Origin: Glandiceps talaboti
Taxonomy: Eukaryota; Hemichordata; Enteropneusta; Spengelidae
Reading direction: 5' to 3'
DNA length: 64,000 bases
Assembly: GCF_964340395.1 (NCBI RefSeq)
Contig: NC_135558.1
Span: 13,049,001 to 13,113,000, forward strand
Below the pieces are notes generated by a model, which was given only the letters and a program-made list of their open reading frames with translations, had not been told where the DNA came from and ran no database searches. Shown here in pieces: positions 62,806 to 64,000 of this stretch (within the stretch, counting starts at the first letter, position 1; the number at the start of each line of letters is the position of its first letter). A program made the position numbers and the translations under genes.

Positions 62806-63215
62806 TATCAAGCTCACTGCATAACATCTTCAACCGCAATAACGTTAAATTGAGCTACAGTTACATGAACAACATGGGTAAAGTTATAAATGCACACAAT
62901 ATATCCATCCTCCCTAAAGCGAGCTAAATACAAAACAGTAACTGTAACTGCTAGAAAACCAAACGAATACCCTCTTCCAGGAAAATGACTCGTAAAATGC
63001 ATCGCATACAAAGCAACGGTTACCACTAACATAGATCACAAAATATAGGTGTTAGTAACACAAAATTCAAAAGCCGATGGAATAACCACAAAAATTGCCA
63101 GTCCTCAAACAAGCTAACTCTTACTCTAATGTTACCCGCCAAACGATGTCAATAACACCGCCGAGGGAAAACTATTTTATCAAATTAAACTGGCGAGAAA
63201 TCGACCACCTTGAAT
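62806..63215 (+). pseudogene. Penelope-like retroelement copy 3 (heavily decayed)
   Basis: Broken reading in shifting frames still shows the PLE order. First comes LHNIFNRNNVKLSYSYMNNM..VINAHN (the linker block, compare IFNRNNVKVSYSCM in copy 1). Then come remnants of the Cys linker and the endonuclease pieces IGVSNTKFKSRWNNHK and KLNWREIDH. Several stops and indels are present. It is much older than copies 1 and 2. Confidence 0.8.
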
Positions 63216-63395
63216 AGTAGAACTGAACTTATCAGCAAATGCAGGCATACTAATAAGTTCTTACTTAAAGATGTGCACCCTTTATACTACTACTTTACAT
63301 ATGATTGGTGTAAACCTAACCGTGAATGACCCATCTCAGTGACTGTACACACACCCTCACACTTTACACACAGTCAGCGAGTCGACTTGCTCAAC

Positions 63396-63439
63396 TATAC
63401 GCCTGATGATCCTTTTGGTGAAACGGAATGTAGTGTAAA
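63396..63439 (+). ncRNA. Hammerhead-like ribozyme in PLE copy 3 tail
   Basis: Stem I 5' strand TATACGC, perfect core CTGATGA (63403-63409), a weak stem II (TCC/GGT), GAAA (63420-63423), a short stem III (CG..TG), GTA, and stem I 3' strand GTGTAAA. Stem I pairs at 6 of 7 positions with one G-U. Predicted cut after 63432. The order and spacing match the hammerhead at 15777-15822. Stem II looks damaged, so activity is doubtful. Confidence 0.55.
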
Positions 63440-63477
63440 TCCATAAATGAAAATAACGAACTCGTCTTCTTGCATTC

Positions 63478-63478
<1 letters not shown>

Positions 63479-63565
<87 letters not shown>
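63479..63565. repeat. (TA)n tract after PLE copy 3
   Basis: About 43 TA units starting 40 bp after the hammerhead motif, as in PLE copy 2. A second (TA)n run is at 63711-63740. Confidence 0.95.
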
Positions 63566-63568
<3 letters not shown>

Positions 63569-63647
63569 TTGGTAGTACTGGAACTCTTTCTTGGGTGTAA
63601 CTCAAGAAAGAGTTACACCCAAGAAAGAGTTCCAGTACTACCAAAAC
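63566..63647. repeat. Perfect 38-bp inverted repeat, 6-nt loop
   Basis: The left arm (63566-63603) begins GTTTTGGTAGTACTGGAACT and ends GGGTGTAACTC. The right arm (63610-63647) is its exact reverse complement. The loop is AAGAAA. It lies between two (TA)n tracts. It may be a foldback end of a PLE-type element; transcripts could form a long perfect hairpin. Confidence 0.95.
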
Positions 63648-63707
63648 TATTACGCTCTGCCACTGCGGTATAGAGCACTGTCTTATAGCAGATTGATACT
63701 CACCGAG

Positions 63708-63744
<37 letters not shown>

Positions 63745-64000
63745 TTTATGACATTGCAATTACAGATAAAGCAAAAATTAAAAGATGGTAATGTTTGTCC
63801 ATGTTTACATGGACAACTCGCGACAAGTGATCATGTGATCAGGTACACAAAAACCGTGATATGATTGCAGACCTATGAATTATTGGGGGCGCTATACCGG
63901 GGAACGTTTTACCGCTACTTTTAATACTGTAAAGTTGCCAGATCCCAACAGACACCATTTCGACTTTTTTTTCGATTTTACCTTTTACTCGAGAATGTGA
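63648..64000. other. No gene recognised
   Basis: Non-coding end of the window with one (TA)n run. Confidence 0.5.

Overview
This window is eukaryotic nuclear DNA, AT-rich, gene-sparse and full of microsatellites and decayed transposons. The recognisable genes are animal Golgi carbohydrate enzymes: galactose-3-O-sulfotransferase (Gal3ST) family and a beta-1,4-N-acetylgalactosaminyltransferase (GM2/GD2-synthase-like, B4GALNT family). With Penelope-like retroelements (PLEs) and a THAP-domain transposase relic, this points to an invertebrate animal, probably marine (for example a lancelet, hemichordate or lophotrochozoan). The sequence alone does not fix the phylum.

Left third (1-26.6 kb): a minus-strand tandem family of Gal3ST units in decaying segmental duplications. 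Two units are intact over the visible exons. Each has a 131-nt transmembrane exon joined in matching phase to a ~1.04-kb catalytic exon (3539-3669 + 1674-2715; 14189-14319 + 11968-13009). One unit is a pseudogene with a 7-bp deletion (1-595). One is reduced to its last 17 codons (25801-25854). Several stretches of the conserved 3' flank survive without a gene. PLE copies sit just upstream of both transmembrane exons. One has an inverted 5' part and a good hammerhead ribozyme in its 3' region.

Middle (26.6-41.9 kb): a plus-strand B4GALNT cluster. It holds one intact, intronless 534-codon gene (31072-32676), one N-truncated and frameshifted copy (35073-36448), a third tandem unit that has lost the coding region (38745-40690), and an old relic (about 41720-41858). 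All three tandem units carry the same ~1.05-kb foldback element. They also carry a 41-bp minisatellite that grows from 2 to 3 to 6 copies.

Right third (41.9-64 kb): one long minus-strand orphan gene (611 aa, coiled coil plus disorder), then mostly non-coding DNA with very large microsatellites, two more copies of a Harbinger-type MITE, a pair of CACGTG-centred palindromes, a third PLE relic with its own hammerhead motif, and a perfect 38-bp-arm hairpin.

Both enzyme families are Golgi type II membrane proteins that act on terminal galactose-containing glycans: Gal3ST sulfates C3 of galactose, B4GALNT adds beta-1,4-GalNAc. Their side-by-side local expansion suggests a lineage-specific glycan or glycolipid modification cluster (inference).
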